NCBI GenBank assembly: GCA_007922195.1
Contig: ML682005.1
Coordinates: 39,567,577 to 39,631,576 of the forward strand
Direction: 5' to 3'
Length of the DNA: 64,000 nt
From: Podocnemis expansa
Taxonomy: Eukaryota > Chordata > Testudines > Podocnemididae
How positions within the stretch are numbered: the first letter of the stretch is position 1; each line of letters starts with the position of its first letter. The notes below the pieces were generated by a model that was not told the DNA's origin, did not search any database, and saw only the letters and a program-made list of their open reading frames with translations. This document shows, one piece after another, positions 11,471-21,959 of this stretch. The translations under genes were made by a program, and so were the position numbers.

Positions 11471-13712
11471 AGTCTTGCTCCACACTCATTTGGCAGCACA
11501 AGGGCATGAGGAGGAGAAGCAATTTACAATAGTCAATTTAAAATTTACTGTAGTGCTGTGAAAGGTGCTGCTTACTTCTCCTGTACCTGGCTTTGGCATT
11601 GTTGGCTGGTGCACTGTGGGATCAAGCCAATGTTCAGCCCTTCCCCTTCCATTTACCATGATATATATTGGCCATACAGCCCCAGATCCTGAGTCCCTGT
11701 CTTGCTGCCTCCAGCAAGGCATGGTGCAGGGAATCCTAACGTGCACATACACAGGAGTTTGAGTTCTGATACCTCTTTATTTTCCTGAACAGCTGAGTTA
11801 AGGCAAATCAAAATCTGGTCCTGAAAAATATGCATAGCATGTGGCTAACCACGGTTACAGGCTAAAATACCCCCCGGATCTAGACCAGCTACAAAAAAAC
11901 CTTGCTCCAGTTTAAAAAGCTTCATTGGGCATTAACTTATTGAGATGGGAGTGCTTGAAAAAAGATGGGTGTTTGATGAGGTGATGACATAGCACTACCC
12001 AGGAAGTTTTTCCAGTTCACAGCTGAGGTGCTGGGAGTAAATGGAAACATCTGTTTGTGGTGTAGATCTTGGAAAGGGAAACATTCACGGTGTTGATCTG
12101 CCCTAGAATTGGATCTGGGAATAAATGGAGACATGGCAGCATTTCTGAATTTTAACCCATGCCTCCAAAAAGTACAAATGATTGCATCTGTCAGCAACAA
12201 AGCCTTCCAACCAGGAGGAAAGGTAACCTTTGAAATTTAGACATATAGACCCTCATTCTGATCTCTATTACCCCATTATTATGCAGGTGGACGTCTATTG
12301 ACTTGCAGTGGTGTTGCTTCCGATTTACAGAGGTGTGGGTGATATCAGAATGAGTCCACAGTGGCTTATCTTGTAGTCACCCCCCTCAGAGTGAGACACT
12401 TGTATTTGTATTTGCCTGCAAACCATCAAGTAGGTGCTCTTGCTGAACTGCATAAGTAACAGTGATCTACTACAGTAGACATGTTCAAAGGGCCCAAACT
12501 TTTCTCAAACAGTGTTAACTCCTGTGAAATGGAATTACATCCTATTTATATTGATACCACACACACAAGTAATTCATTCTGCACAAACACTGTATTTTGT
12601 AACTGTCTGCTTCCTGCTAACTCACCACAGTGTAGGGTTGTCCTCCTATGTGAATTCTTTCCCAAACATGCCTTCCTGAGCTGGCTCCAAATTTTGCAAA
12701 GCCAAACTTTTGCAGCTTTACTAAGATCATTTTATATCAGACTGCAGGTGATGCATCTCTGGCTTTTCTAACTGGTACATATTTCATGTCTGTTATATCT
12801 CCTCTTTGTTTTTGGTGGATTTGCACATTCTCTCCCATCTAATTCTAATCAACATGAGAGGTGAATCATACAACATTGATTCACTATAAAAGCTTGCTCC
12901 ACATTCACTGAAGTCAATAGAAAGACTCCTAGTGCCTTCAGCTGGAGCTTGATTGAACCCTAATCTAATGGGCTCAGTTAAATGCATTATGTAGCAACAA
13001 AATTACAAAAATCTTAATGGGAGTGGAGAGAATGCTTTTACCAGTTGTCAGAGTATACACTGTCTGTGGGCAAATAAAATTTTATGCTTTGTCATATTTG
13101 GTACATTCCTGCCTACAGTTATGCCTAGTTTCTCCTGTGTTTTAGACAATGTTGAAGTCACCTGCTGAGCTTTCATTCAAAAGGGGAAGAGAGAACTGTC
13201 TGCCAACTGGTAAGGCAACCTGCTCCATTTGAAATCTTGTTGAACATTCAAGCCAAGAGAATTTCAAAATCTAATTGTAACCCTTTTATTTTCTGTTTTT
13301 ACTTGAGATCCCATAATTGTATTGCCAAATCTGCTAATCTGAAATTTAGAATAGGCCTTTGGGCTCTGAAACACAAATTAAAATTAGATTGAAATCCTAA
13401 AATGAGCCCAATTTCACAGGCATGACTTCCAAATCACTGTGTTCAATATTTAGTTTGTATTTTTCAGCTTTTGTAATTAAAGAGATTTGAGCATTTCTTC
13501 TGATCTCCGCTGTATTTCACTAGTAGTATCTTTAAATAGTCTTGAAATAATTCCAGTACAACTAAAACAGCAATGTGAGTACAACTGTCATCATGTCCTC
13601 TTTCATGATGAGGATATATTGCATAAATATGTAGTAGCATTCGTTTTATACTTCCCTAGCTCCTTCTTCCCTACTTTTTAATACGCACTGTTGTTTACTC
13701 TTAATTCCCATG

Positions 13713-13919
13713 TTCCGAAGAGGTAGCCATGTTTAGTCTAGTTCAGCAAAACAAGGAATTGTGTGTCCCTTTTAAAAGCCTAACAAATTTGAGCTTTCAT
13801 GGGAGAAAGTCCCACTTCATCTTCAAAGTGTCTGGTGAAGTTGGATTTTCTCCCACAAAAGCTTGTGCACTAAATAAATTTGTTAGTCTTCTTAAAAGTG
13901 CTACACGACTCATTGTTTC
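13713..13919. repeat. Fold-back interspersed repeat with 12 bp flanking duplication
   Basis: The two halves are near reverse complements. GAGCTTTCATGGGAGAAAGT and CCCACTTCATC on the left pair with GTGAAGTTGGATTTTCTCCC and CAAAAGCTTG on the right, around a centre near 13.83 kb. Outside it, TTAATTCCCATG (13701-13712) and TTAATTCTCATG (13920-13931) match at 11 of 12 positions. It is non-coding. The same family recurs at least seven more times in the window. Confidence 0.75.
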
Positions 13920-14635
13920 TTAATTCTCATGTCTAGCATAATCTGTTTCTAAGGTATTTAACTTTTAAAACACAAAAAAGTGTTTTTAAAAGAAAATCCT
14001 TTCCAACATTTATGTCTGACTAGTCATTACAGTGACCATTCAAATGAAAAAACAAACCAACCCAGCAACATAATACTAAAATAAAAGTTAAGAGTGTGAT
14101 GCCATTTCCTCAGAGTCATCCACTTCTCAAGCTTCAGTGTGTTTGTGGTGGCAGCAGAATTCTGGCTGCTGAAGTATTAAACACTCTACTTCTGTTTCCA
14201 AGAGCTGGCTGCCAGCTGAGGTGAGGCCCTGGCATTAAGCCTTTGAAGTTGTAGGACACTAATACAGCCTCTTTAGTATCGATTTATCTAGAAAATGCTT
14301 GAGTGCAAGTTTCACTCGGGGTCTGCAGAGGAGCTGGTGTTTTTAACCTTTCTTGAGTCTCAGATTCAGCAAGCCACAGGAAAATGGGCTAACTGAATAG
14401 CAGGCATAATCAGAGTACGGCTGCTGAAATCTTGCTAGGGAAGCTGTACGGAGGTGCCATTCTTGGGCTAATGAAGTAGGAACGTGCTGTCTGGGGTAGA
14501 ATGCACACACCATACTGAACTTCATTGCCAGATGGCACAGCAGGAATTTGGCAAAGTCAAAATAAGGCCTCGTTGAGGGGTCAGAGAGCAGGAAAAAGAT
14601 CATATGATACTCTACTGCCAGACAGACAGGGCTCT

Positions 14636-15130
14636 TCAAAGCATCTGACGAAATGGGATTTTCTCCCATGAAAGCTCGTGTGAAAAACAAATCTGTTAGG
14701 GTATGTCCACACGAGTTTTTTTATTTTGAAACAACACTGGTGGTTTCGAAATAAAAAACTGAATGTCCACATGACATTTTCTTATTTCAAAATGACAGGC
14801 TCTGTCAGGAGCCGTCATTTCGAAACAGCTTAAACCTCATTCATTTTGAAACGGCTGTTATTTCTAAATGGTTATTTCGAAATAACACCATTTGAACATG
14901 TTCCGAAACAACACCATTGTTTCGAAACAACATGTCCAAACAGCCTTATTTTGAAATAACCATTTTGAAATAACAGCTGTTTTGAAAGCAGGCTTTCCCT
15001 TAATTCGAATTAACTTATTTCAAAATAAGGACTTTATTTCAAATTAACTTATTTCGAAATAATGATGTATGTATGGACATAGCCTTAGTCTTCAAGTGCC
15101 ACACGACTCCTTGCTTTTTTTTTTTTTTTT
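14636..15130. repeat. Fold-back repeat, right half, split by a later insertion
   Basis: The sequence ATCTGACGAAATGGGATTTTC...AACAAATCTGTTA stops at 14698 and resumes at 15085 with TTAGTCTTCAAGTGCCACACGACTCC. Removing the intervening 386 bp restores the continuous arm AAATCTGTTAGTCTTCAAGTG seen in other copies. It is followed by an 18-20 base T run. Confidence 0.75.
14699..15084. mobile_element. Harbinger-like MITE nested in the fold-back repeat
   Basis: The inverted ends GGGTATGTCCACAC and GTATGGACATAGCC are flanked by TTA on both sides (14696-14698 and 15085-15087), the 3 bp target typical of PIF/Harbinger elements. The interior is built of TTTCGAAATAA palindromes, including GTTATTTCGAAATAAC at 14871-14886. 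It is non-coding. The interrupted host repeat gives the relative age: this insertion is younger than the fold-back copy. Confidence 0.8.
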
Positions 15131-15741
15131 TATTGCTAAGAGGCAGAGCTGAGGTGAAAACTTACATTTGATGTATTACTGTTTTCAAAATGAGAGTTTA
15201 ACTGCATGGCTGAGGTTCTTGTAAATGATCTGATTATCCAGCCACAGGCCAGATTAATAATTTGGGGCATATTTCTCATAATTATATTTTAGTTCTGTCC
15301 ATTTGTAGCCCACCAATAGGTAGTTAGCTTCTTTGCAATGTTGTTTCTGTGCACTATGAGTTTATTTTGATCCCTTTATGGTGATGAATTACTGATTATC
15401 AGAGGCAGTCTATGTAATTAATATGAACATGATGTCATTGCCTTGCTTAATACACCCCAAAATATGCTTATTCCCTTTCTTGGCCTTTGATAGTTCCAAT
15501 GTTATGCTGGTACCAAAAGGTACTCAATGAAACAAAATCATCCTAAAAATAGATTGACTAAACCTCCCTATCTTGGCACACCCATTGTCAAGTTCCAGCA
15601 GGCAGTACCATGTGAAGGATACATTTTAGAAAAATATTAAGTACCTTACATTTTATTCATTATATGTATATATTTTTTAGCCATCTGACACTCTTCAATA
15701 TAACATTTAAATTCTTAGATTGACGTAGATTATGAATGCCG

Positions 15742-15752
15742 CCCCCCCCCCC
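15742..15752 (+). repeat. Poly-C run (11)
   Basis: A homopolymer of 11 C bases in otherwise AT-rich DNA. It may be prone to sequencing or length error. Confidence 0.9.
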
Positions 15753-15795
15753 AATTGCATACCATCGGATTAAGCCAATATCCAAGTTCTTTAGT

Positions 15796-15924
15796 TTATT
15801 TTACCATATTTGGTGACTGATCCTCTAGGCCAAAATCAGACAAAATTCCCAGCAAGTTTTGCCTCAGTCTCAACTGCAGAGGCTGCACTTCATCACTGTT
15901 ATCAGATTCCTTCTGGAAGTCTTC
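15796..15924 (-). CDS. Candidate antisense exon, unknown acidic peptide
   Basis: A strong minus-strand acceptor, CCTGCCCTCTCCCCACAG, precedes a 42-codon phase-0 frame that reads EDFQKESDNSDEV, then LRLRQNLLGILSDFGLEDQSP, and stops at 15796-15798. If the donor ATG|GTAAAA at 15805/15804 is used, the exon is 120 bp with phase 0 at both ends. The acidic Ser/Asp-rich then leucine-rich make-up looks protein-like. I do not recognise a family. It could be an unrecognised taxon-restricted gene, a decayed exon, or chance. Confidence 0.3.
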   Translation of the reverse strand, partial: EDFQKESDNSDEVQPLQLRLRQNLLGILSDFGLEDQSPNMVK

Positions 15925-15989
15925 CTGTGGGGAGAGGGCAGGATCATGGACAGTGCATTTTTCGCTTACCTTGACTTTTGTGAATGTTA

Positions 15990-16205
15990 CAATAATAAAC
16001 AAGGAGTCCTGTGGCACTTTTAAAAACTAATAAATTTATTTATTGGATGAGCTTTTGTGGGAGAAAAAATCACTTTGTTAGCCACTTTCAAGATGGGAGA
16101 ACTTACAGAATGGGAGGAAATAAATGCAGGGAAGTGCAAGTCATTTGATCAAGTCACACTGTAACAGCAAATCAAAGAAGTTGTTAAGATTCCAACTTCA
16201 CCTTT
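15990..16205 (+). repeat. Fold-back repeat, left half plus internal segment
   Basis: AACAAGGAGTCCTGTGGCAC opens the left arm and is followed by a TTTATTTATTGGATGAGC block. Then comes a non-palindromic stretch (ACTTACAGAATGGGAGGAAA ... GTTGTTAAGATTCCAAC) shared with the copy at 50742-51022. The family therefore has a longer form with a unique centre and a short purely palindromic form. Confidence 0.7.
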
Positions 16206-16988
16206 CAAAACACTTAGAAAATGTTACTATGTATACACTAATAGATGAAGTTCTGCTCTCAGTGACATGGGTGTATATTTTAGTGTCTCTGCTGTGCCAT
16301 TATAGTTAAGGTTGCATCATAACTTCTGTTTAAAGGTTGACCTTTCCAAGTACTCTGAAACTGACACGCTTAGTCAGACTCCTTTGAAATTTGGAGAGCC
16401 TCAAGTTAGAGTAATTTAGAATTAATGTGCCTAATTTTGGGTTATTTAATAAAGTGATTATAGAGATATGAATCCCCCACCAAAAAAAAAAGTCTTTTTT
16501 CAGCAAGTATGTAGGTGAGCCTTTTTCTCAAATCAAACTGTTGATGTGAAAGTGGTCTAAGTCTCTCAAGTGTTTATCCAAGGTAGTAAATGGTACCCAC
16601 TGAATCTTTGAGGGACCCAAATGAGAATTATATTTAGGAAAAAATTACATTTTTTTAGAGCATGCTGTGAATGTTCCAATACAGAAAAACAGCCAGAGGG
16701 CTTACATTCCTGCCATTTTATATGTTTTAAAGCTTGATTATTTGAAATCCTCTAAAATCAGATAAGTTACTTAGGATTGATTTGAAATTTGGGTGTGTGA
16801 GGTAGTATTAGTGAACCAAATTCAGGTCGTTTGACCAATGGGTTCCCCAAAAATCTGGTTTTCTTTTGCTGCCTTCTACTGTTGAAATTGAGAGGTATTA
16901 ATGATTAGATAAATGCTTCTCTCTCTCTCTCTTACTAAAAGAAGTTGGTCCAGTAAAAGATGTTACCTCACCCACCTTGTCTCTAGAT

Positions 16989-17198
16989 CAGGGGTCTCAA
17001 ACTCAAATCACCACGAGGGCCTCATGAGGACTAATAGAGGGCCACATAAGAACTAGTACCTTAGCCCAAGGGCCGCACCACAGAAACCTTTTCATACAAC
17101 TATATTGCAAATATTGGTAACAACAATGTTGTTGAGGGCCACAGGAAATACCCTTAGGGGCTGCATGTGGCCCGTGGGCCATGTGTTTGAGACCCCTG
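16989..17198. mobile_element. hAT-like MITE (family A), copy 2
   Basis: The ends CAGGGGTCTCAAACTC and TGTTTGAGACCCCTG are inverted repeats of each other, flanked by the exact 8 bp duplication CTCTAGAT (16981-16988 and 17199-17206). It carries GGCCGCACC and TGGCCCGTGGGCC blocks shared with copy 1 at 11068-11252. Confidence 0.92.
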
Positions 17199-17374
17199 CT
17201 CTAGATGAATCACAGATTTGCTTGGGACTGATGGCTGTGAATGTGCCCATCAGTTAATTTGTGTAAACCAAAACTCGCACCTAAAACAAAAGGAGTTTTG
17301 GATTTAGTGGCCAGAGGTTGCTACAATTTGTGAGTCATGGATGGCAATTTTAGTTTGGGGAGAGTGTAACCTAA

Positions 17375-17632
17375 GGGTAGGTATACACTACAAACTTGCA
17401 TGGCCACAGCTGCACTGCTTCTGGTGAAGAAGGGAGAAAGCTCTCTTGTTAGCTCCACCTCTCATGAAAGTGGCATTAATAAGTTAGGGCAGAAGGAGAT
17501 GCTCTCTCACCACCACAGTGCTGTCTTCACAGAGGATTAAGGTCAGTGTAACTTGTCACTTGGGGTGTAGATTTTTTACACCCCTGAGTGATGTAGTTAT
17601 ACCAAAGAAAGTGCATACTGTAGATGTGTCCC
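17375..17632 (-). mobile_element. Harbinger-like MITE
   Basis: The ends GGGTAGGTATACACTAC and CTGTAGATGTGTCCC are inverted, preceded by TAA and followed by AAA. The interior block GTAGATTTTTTACACCCCTGA and GTGATGTAGTTATACC matches the fragment at 11296-11470 in the other orientation. No open frame of interest was seen. Confidence 0.6.
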
Positions 17633-17639
17633 AAATCTT

Positions 17640-19760
17640 TTGGTGGAAAATGTAGATGTGTGAATGCTTCCTGGAAGGGGAGAAGTAATAGGTGGCATAA
17701 GACTGGGGGAATAGAGGAGGGAGGTTTGGGGCAGCAAAAAGGGGAGGTTTTTATGGGGGATATAAACAACAGAGGTTGGGATCTCAGGTGAAGAAGGTTG
17801 AAGGTTAGGAGGAGTGGGACAGTAGGTAGGGGTCCTGGAAGTGTGTGACAGGGGAACTGAGGAGAATAGGGATACCTCCCAGCCCATATTCTCCCTTCCT
17901 GTATGTGTGCTCTCCACAGGTGACTAAGCCCAGCTGGCAGACTGGCCACTTATGGGCTGCTGAGCCAGTCTTCCTGAAAAAGACTAACTATGGCCCATCA
18001 CAGGTACTTTTCATAAGGCCTTCCAGCTGGCACTGGCTGAGCGCAGTGGCTGCTCCTCCCTCTCAGTGCTCCCTTCTCCCACGTCATGGGCCCAGTAGTG
18101 TCTTGGCCAGAGCACAGCTCCCACTCCCCCTGCCCCAGTGCTCAGCTGGCAGTGCCTTGGCCGAGCACAAATATCATGCCCACCCTCCTGGATCTGCCCC
18201 TTTCTCCCACCTTTCTCCCAGCAGCACCATAGGTAGTGTGCTTAGGCCAGGGCCAATTTTTAGTCCCAGTCCTTCACTGTCTGAGCCCCTTTCCTAGTCC
18301 CTTCATAGCAGCTGTGATGGGGAGCCTTGACCCCTTGAGTCCCTCTCATGATTCTCTATGTGTATGACACCATCAGAGCAGGGGCAATGCCCACATACAG
18401 ACGTTGGACTCTCGTCCTTCATATTAGTTAGGTTTTGGGGAATGGCTAACCCTTTGGGTTGCCAGTATGTGGATTCTTGGGGATTATTGACTCACAGGGA
18501 TGCAGAACTTAGTGTCAGAGCAAAGAGTAAACCATGACATTGGGAGTGCTGACTACAGGCTGATTTAACTCAGTATGCAAATTGCAAGACATGATATGTG
18601 CAACTGTCTAAATGCCTACTGACAATATATATTCCTGTTCAAAAAACTAGTGTTAGGATTCCATTTAACTCTACTCCATATATGGGTGGTGGTGGGGGGG
18701 TTATAAAGTATTGTTAAAGGAGGTGAAAAGCATGTACATATCAGAACTGCACAAATGACAGAGTGAAGGTATGTGTGTTAAGGTGGCATATTTGGATATT
18801 GCTGAAAGAGGTAGACTTAAGGTTGCAAGGACAACCTTAGCTGTGCATTTCCTAGTTTTCAAAAGTTTGTGTTGCTCAACTCAACATTCCCCAAGGGAGT
18901 GACTTACCACCCAACACCCTTAACTCTGCATTAACAGTTTTTATGCTGTAGAATTCAGAGTAATTCTATTCATGGCATAATTCTAATGTCTTTTGATTCC
19001 ATTTACAATGGAAATGAGTTCAGAATCTGGCACAATTTGGGACTGATGACAAACTAATAGCCTCAGCTTCTGTTGTATGGTCTTTTAAAAAAAATCATAA
19101 GATTTAAGGTTCCAATATCTTGCAGTGGGATTTGTTAGCACAGATCCTAATGTCCACACACAGTCCCACTGGAACATCACATAAGTGAAACAGTCTGCAA
19201 TGATGAATTCTAGTCAGTAAAAACAGTCAACTGAAAGCAAGCATGAACTCACTTCTAGCATCCAGGAAGGACTAAGAATTGAATTTATAAAAGAAAAGGT
19301 AATTGATATTAACACAATAGGCAAAATGATTCTATATTGTGCTATAGACTCTGTTCACTATTGCAGTACGGTAGCTTACTAAAGTTGGTACCTGAGGATT
19401 AAGAAAAAATAGCAGCAGGAGGCAAGGAGAGAGATGGGAGGAGAAAAAACAAAAGAAATGTGAAAGAGAAGAAATGGAGTAGAGAGGTGATGTAGTTCTG
19501 TTTGGATAGGAATTGTGGGTTACTATATATCTTGCAAAAACTCTGAGGATTCTATAGTATTTCAGCTGCTCAAAGAAGCAAAACCTAAACATATGCTTAG
19601 AATGGTTTTCATTCAGCTGAATACCTAGCGTGCTATTGTGGGGATTTTTATTTTTTGTATTCAAACTCAAACTATACAATGTTTTTGTTTTAATTGCCTC
19701 ATGCTTGACCCTGCCAGCAGGTTCAAAAATTTGGGGATCTTGGGGGGTAATTACTGCACA
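17640..19760. other. Intergenic DNA, unassigned; GC-richer block at 17.93-18.30 kb
   Basis: Most of this stretch shows nothing I can name. The GC-richer block contains locally duplicated phrases (TTGGCCAGAGCACAGCTCCC and TTGGCCGAGCACAAATATC; CAGTGCTC repeated) and looks like an old transposon fragment, but I could not place its ends. Confidence 0.3.
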
Positions 19761-19989
19761 AGCAGGGTACACTTTAATCTTTATTAAAAATGAGTGTGGG
19801 TGTCAGGTGGGTGATGGGGAGTGTATGTGTAGTGTTTGTCACGGTGTTTCTAAGGGGGTGTTGTGAGGTGCTTAACTTTGTGGAGTGAGACAGGTTAGGG
19901 GGCAATGAGAACTCTCAATTAACCCAACTTACAGTTATGAACCTACTCACAGTAACCTAGAGAATGTTCCAATAACACATAAGCAGAAG

Positions 19990-20930
19990 GGGGGTGCAAT
20001 ACAAACTTAGTGCATGGCAGTAGCAGAAGGGAGAGGACGCAAACGGGGGGAGCAGGACCACCAAGGTCAGAGGGGTTCAAAGAAGAGGAGGGTAAGTGGG
20101 CTGGGGATGCAGGTGGGGGCTCAGGGCAACGGGGAGTAGGAGGGGCTGGGCAGCCGGGGACCGAAGAGCCAGAGCGGGGAGCTGGCGGCAGCAGTGGGAA
20201 GAGGCTTAAGGGAGAGGAGAGGCAAGTGAGGGGAGTGAGTAGGGATAGCGGGACAGTGACACACATGGGAGTTAGGGCAGGGGGACAGAGGCACGAGAGG
20301 GGTTGGGACACATGTGGGGGGTTCGGGTCAATGGGGCGGCGACCCAAAAGAAGAAAAACAGAGGCAGGAGCAGTGGCCAGGGAAGAGGAGAAGGAGGGGG
20401 AGCTAGCAGCGGCAGAGGACTGGTGGAAAAGGGGGTGCCGCGGAGGACAGCAGCGGCAGGGCAAGGAGGCAAAGAGGAACAGCACTTCCCACTGCGGGGG
20501 AAGACAGTGACTAGGGCACGGAGGTGAAGGGGGCGCCATGGGGGAAAGCAGTGGTTAGGAGAACAGAGGCAAAAAGGGGGTGCCGTGAGGAACAGCAGCG
20601 GCAGGGGAGTGGAAAGAAAGCCACGGGAAGTGGCAAGGAGATCGCAGAAAAGTGGCACAGGCGAGGGGGGCAGAAGCAAGGGGAACAGAGGCAAAAAAGG
20701 GGGTGCCATGGGGAACAGCAGTGGTAGGGGAACAGAGGCAAAAAGGGGGTGCCACGGGAGCAGCAGCAGGGGAGTGGAAGGAAAGCCATGGGAAAAAGCA
20801 GTGGCTGAAGGGGCCGAAGCAAGGGGAAGCCCCAGGAAAAAGCAGCAGCTGAAGGGGCAGAAGCAAGGTGAAGGGGGGGGTCGTGGGGGAAAATGGTGAC
20901 TAGGACAGAGAGACAAACTTGGGCAGGAAC
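19990..20930 (+). repeat. GA-rich degenerate minisatellite, about 0.9 kb
   Basis: The plus strand is strongly purine-biased. It is built from variants of GAACAGAGGCAAAAAGGGGG followed by TGCCRYGGGRAACAGCAG and GTGGAARGAAAGCCAYGGGAA. Clear unit starts lie near 20561, 20683 and 20730, so spacing is irregular. Open frames occur in many overlapping frames on both strands, as expected when stop codons are excluded by composition; none looks like a protein. Such purine tracts can form triplex or G-quadruplex structures. Confidence 0.75.
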
Positions 20931-21958
20931 AGTTTATTCGGGGGGATTACAAATGGGGCGGGCAAAGCAACTCAACACGACTGTACAATTCTAAGGGTCA
21001 CAACCACGGGGAACAATCTAACTTAACGCGATTCCAAAGGTAGCAGATCAAGGGAGACAATCAAACCAACGAAAGCCAACAAACCAATACAACTTCAAGA
21101 GCAACAAACCAAAGGGGACAGTCTTCTAAACCACTAACCAAACTTAACACAGTGCTAAGGTACCAAACCAAACGATACAATGTTGTGCGCTATGTTAACA
21201 CTTCCACAGTTCACAGATTATGTTTAGACAATGTTGCAACTTATGATGGCACTTTTAAAGCAATAAGAGAAGAGAGAGATACAGTAATGGAGAGAAAGAT
21301 ACAACTCAATATAACACAGTGGCAAATGTTTTAGGACCCAGGAACTTGAGAATAGTGGAAAGAAAGATACAGCAAGGTAAAACAAGTGAGAGAGGCAGTG
21401 ATAAAACTTAAACGAACCAGCCCTTAAAAACTAGGACTTGTTAGGGCAGAAAGAGAGAGAGAGAGCAGTGGCAAGGTAGCAATATGAAAGGGAGAAAACT
21501 TTTACTGAGAGGAGCTGCAGGGGCAAACTCTTACCAACACCACTAGCAGCAGTAGAAGCATCCCAGGAGAGAGAGAGAGCCTCGTTACTCGGCCGGCCGT
21601 TCAAAACATGGGGTACACTTGGGGAAGAACTCATGAGCGGAGGAGGTCAGCGTCTGGGTGATCAGGCTAGGAAGGATGTCAGGGACCGTCCTGCCTGATC
21701 ACTCTGAGCTTTTAAGATATTTTTCCCGCCAGTTCCCTGATTACAGAGAATGGGGAATAAAGGTAATCTGAGTCATACCTTCACTGTTACAAAGGACCTT
21801 GCAGTCAGGCAGTGCCCACCTACGCCAAGCCCAAGAGAAACGATGGGGTGGCAACGGCCATCTAGTTAAGTTTAAGGGCCATCTAGTTAAGTAGAGGGGG
21901 CCATCTGCTCCCCTTACATTCCTTACATGCTTAAGTGATGGCCCGGGAGGGGCGGCCA
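20931..21958 (-). mobile_element. Possible antisense LTR-like segment (uncertain)
   Basis: Read on the minus strand there is an A/T-rich TATA-like stretch near 21.72 kb (AAATATCTTAAAAGC) and an AATAAA at 20933-20938. The far end reads TGGCCGCC, so the plus strand ends in CA at 21957-21958. A 15 bp motif GGCCATCTAGTTAAG is duplicated with 21 bp period (21856 and 21877). No matching second LTR, primer site or flanking duplication was found. The segment joins the GA-rich tract, and the two may be one insertion. Confidence 0.3.
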
Positions 21959-21959
21959 T

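Noticed and set aside
19943..20916. Open frames of 100-214 codons on both strands, Pro/Ser/Leu-rich on one and Gly/Arg/Glu-rich on the other
   Set aside because: They overlap in several frames and follow from the GA-rich repeat composition, which removes stop codons; no domain or codon signal was seen.
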